In this document: one piece after another, positions 62,910 to 64,000 of the stretch
Position numbering within the stretch: position 1 is the stretch's first letter
How the letters are laid out: each line of letters opens with the position of its first letter
Assembly: GCF_023558375.1 (NCBI RefSeq)
Contig: NZ_CP083762.1
Location: 88,273-152,272 of the forward strand
Reading direction: 5' to 3'
DNA length: 64,000 bases
Source of the DNA: Chroococcidiopsis sp. CCMEE 29
Lineage (GTDB): Bacteria > Cyanobacteriota > Cyanobacteriia > Cyanobacteriales > Chroococcidiopsidaceae
Position numbers and translations under genes: made by a program
The notes under the pieces: model-generated
Database searches by the model: none
Told to the model about the DNA's origin: nothing
The model's input: the letters and a program-made list of their open reading frames with translations, nothing else

Positions 62910-63893
62910 ATGACCGAGTTAAACCAGCACCCACAATTACAAGAATTGTCGGAGTTGGTTCTGGTCACGCCTCCACCGCTGACTGCTCACCCGGTGGCTG
63001 TTTATCTCGCCCAACTAAGTCCAGCTTCCCGGCAGGCAATGCGCCATTATTTGGATAAAATCGCTTCAATCCTGACATCTGGGCGCTGTGATGCTGATAC
63101 TCTCAATTGGGCGGCACTACGCTACCAGCAGACTGCGGCACTCAGAGCTATATTGGTGGAGCAGTTTTCCCCGCATACGGCTAATTTGATGCTGTGTGCC
63201 TTAAGGAGAGTGTTAAAAGAAGCTTTAAGGCTAGATTTGCTCGATGCTAAGGATTATGCGCGTGCTGTGGATGTAGCCAGCATTAAGGTGACAAAGAAAT
63301 TGCGGGGTCGAGTGCTAACTGGGGTAGAGATTACGGCGCTAATGAATGTGTGCCAAGCTGATTTGACTCCATCTGGTGCCAGAGATGCTGCACTAATAGC
63401 AATCCTGCGTGGCTCTGGGTTGCGACGGCGAGAGGTGGTGAATCTGGATTTATGCGACTTCAACCCTAGCACTGGTGCGCTGGAGGTTAGGAGTGGTAAG
63501 GGTGGCAAAGACCGGACGGTGTACCTACCAACTGGTGCAATTGGAGTGGTGTCGGATTGGTTGGTGGTGTGCTCTAACGCACTAGGACCGTTACTATGTC
63601 CTGTGAGTAAAGGTAAGCGCGTGATGCGGCGACGCATGACATCTCAGGCAGTGCTGTTCGTGCTGCAAAAACGAGCTAAGGAAGCAGGAGTAGCGGCTTT
63701 CTCCGCCCACGACTTTCGGCGCACGTTCATTTCCGAGCTGTTGGATGCTGGGGTGGATATTGTTACAGTCCAACGCCTTGCCGGACACGCTGACCCAGCT
63801 ACAACTTCGCGCTATGACAGAAGGGGAGAGGCGGCTAAGCGCAAAGCGGTCGAGGTACTGCACATTCCCTATGTTCCGCGTCGGCATCTTTAA
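62910..63893 (+). CDS. Tyrosine recombinase / phage-type integrase
   Basis: 327 residues. N-terminal SAM-like domain (HPVAVYLAQLSPASRQAMRH, YLDKIASIL), then the catalytic domain: RGSGLRRREVVNL (Arg I), RSGKGGKDRTVYLP (Lys), SAHDFRRTFISELL (H-x-x-R), RLAGHADPATTSRYDRRGEA (His/Trp position and the nucleophile Tyr). All catalytic residues are present. It may resolve plasmid multimers or act in integration; no att site could be identified here. Confidence 0.93.
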   Translation: MTELNQHPQLQELSELVLVTPPPLTAHPVAVYLAQLSPASRQAMRHYLDKIASILTSGRCDADTLNWAALRYQQTAALRAILVEQFSPHTANLMLCALRRVLKEALRLDLLDAKDYARAVDVASIKVTKKLRGRVLTGVEITALMNVCQADLTPSGARDAALIAILRGSGLRRREVVNLDLCDFNPSTGALEVRSGKGGKDRTVYLPTGAIGVVSDWLVVCSNALGPLLCPVSKGKRVMRRRMTSQAVLFVLQKRAKEAGVAAFSAHDFRRTFISELLDAGVDIVTVQRLAGHADPATTSRYDRRGEAAKRKAVEVLHIPYVPRRHL

Positions 63894-64000
63894 CTATCAG
63901 CTCTGCTGGGGTGACACTCCCAAAACTGTCACTACGCTTGGGCTGCAACTAGAGAAGCGTCACCTAGACTGATAAGCATCTGAGTGAGTGTAATGGTCAC

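Noticed and set aside
1-64000. tRNA, rRNA or tmRNA genes
   Set aside because: I saw no cloverleaf or rRNA-like sequence when reading both strands; a covariance search would be decisive.

Overview
The window is cyanobacterial. The clearest marker is a gene for the small photosystem II assembly protein Psb34 at about 59.3 kb. HIP1 palindromes (GCGATCGC) are scattered throughout, and most gene families here are typical of cyanobacterial accessory DNA. The right-hand half reads like a plasmid or plasmid-derived island, with a candidate replication origin, a large primase-like protein, RecD2, a tyrosine recombinase and two toxin-antitoxin pairs. The genus cannot be told from the sequence alone.

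Left part, 1-32 kb: an IS-riddled patchwork of ordinary metabolic and transport genes, many broken. In order it holds: an IS5 transposase fragment; a rhodanese remnant; a TetR regulator divergent from a thioesterase and a membrane protein, with two palindromes between them; an IS5 broken by an IS630; an IS6 broken by an IS1182; a four-gene MacAB-like ABC exporter; a 170-bp MITE-like element beside a decayed IS630; a PEP-mutase-like/DUF7002-like fusion; an IS1; an unknown gene; a P-type cation ATPase split by a 1.49-kb IS; an AAA-type ATPase gene; an intact IS6 that truncates a class III aminotransferase; a vanadium-haloperoxidase-like protein lacking expected active-site residues; an NCS2 permease; a P450 fragment; and more IS debris.

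Middle part, 32-46 kb: a small tail-anchored protein gene, remnants of IS630 and IS1, and an intact IS4/IS701-type element that cuts off a PD-(D/E)XK nuclease gene. That nuclease is the last gene of a leftward set (two small unknowns, DUF932, nuclease) divergent from an XRE regulator. Then come HicBA and a replication-type gene split by an IS21 and an IS630, followed by two plasmid-type genes and a small gene split by an IS5.

Right part, 46.6-64 kb: the best candidate for a replicon core. A DUF3102-type protein with a methyltransferase-like tail precedes a 493-aa protein with a C-terminal HTH. Next is about 1 kb of non-coding DNA with two 18-bp direct repeats and five tandem 44-bp iteron-like repeats. 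A RepB-like primase/DUF3987 protein, a DUF3102-like protein containing a 10-bp-arm palindrome, RecD2 and an AlkB-type dioxygenase follow, all on the plus strand. After that come tandem 23-bp repeats with a small ORF, a Crp/Fnr regulator, psb34, small plasmid-type genes, a VapBC-like pair, an IS1 with a perfect 8-bp target duplication that splits an ORF, and the tyrosine recombinase.

Several insertions have exact target duplications, so the disrupted host gene can be rebuilt in frame (P-type ATPase, 45.1-kb gene, 61.4-kb ORF, and the older IS5 and IS6 transposases). IS activity therefore includes recent events. All functional calls are from reading the sequence; no database search was run.
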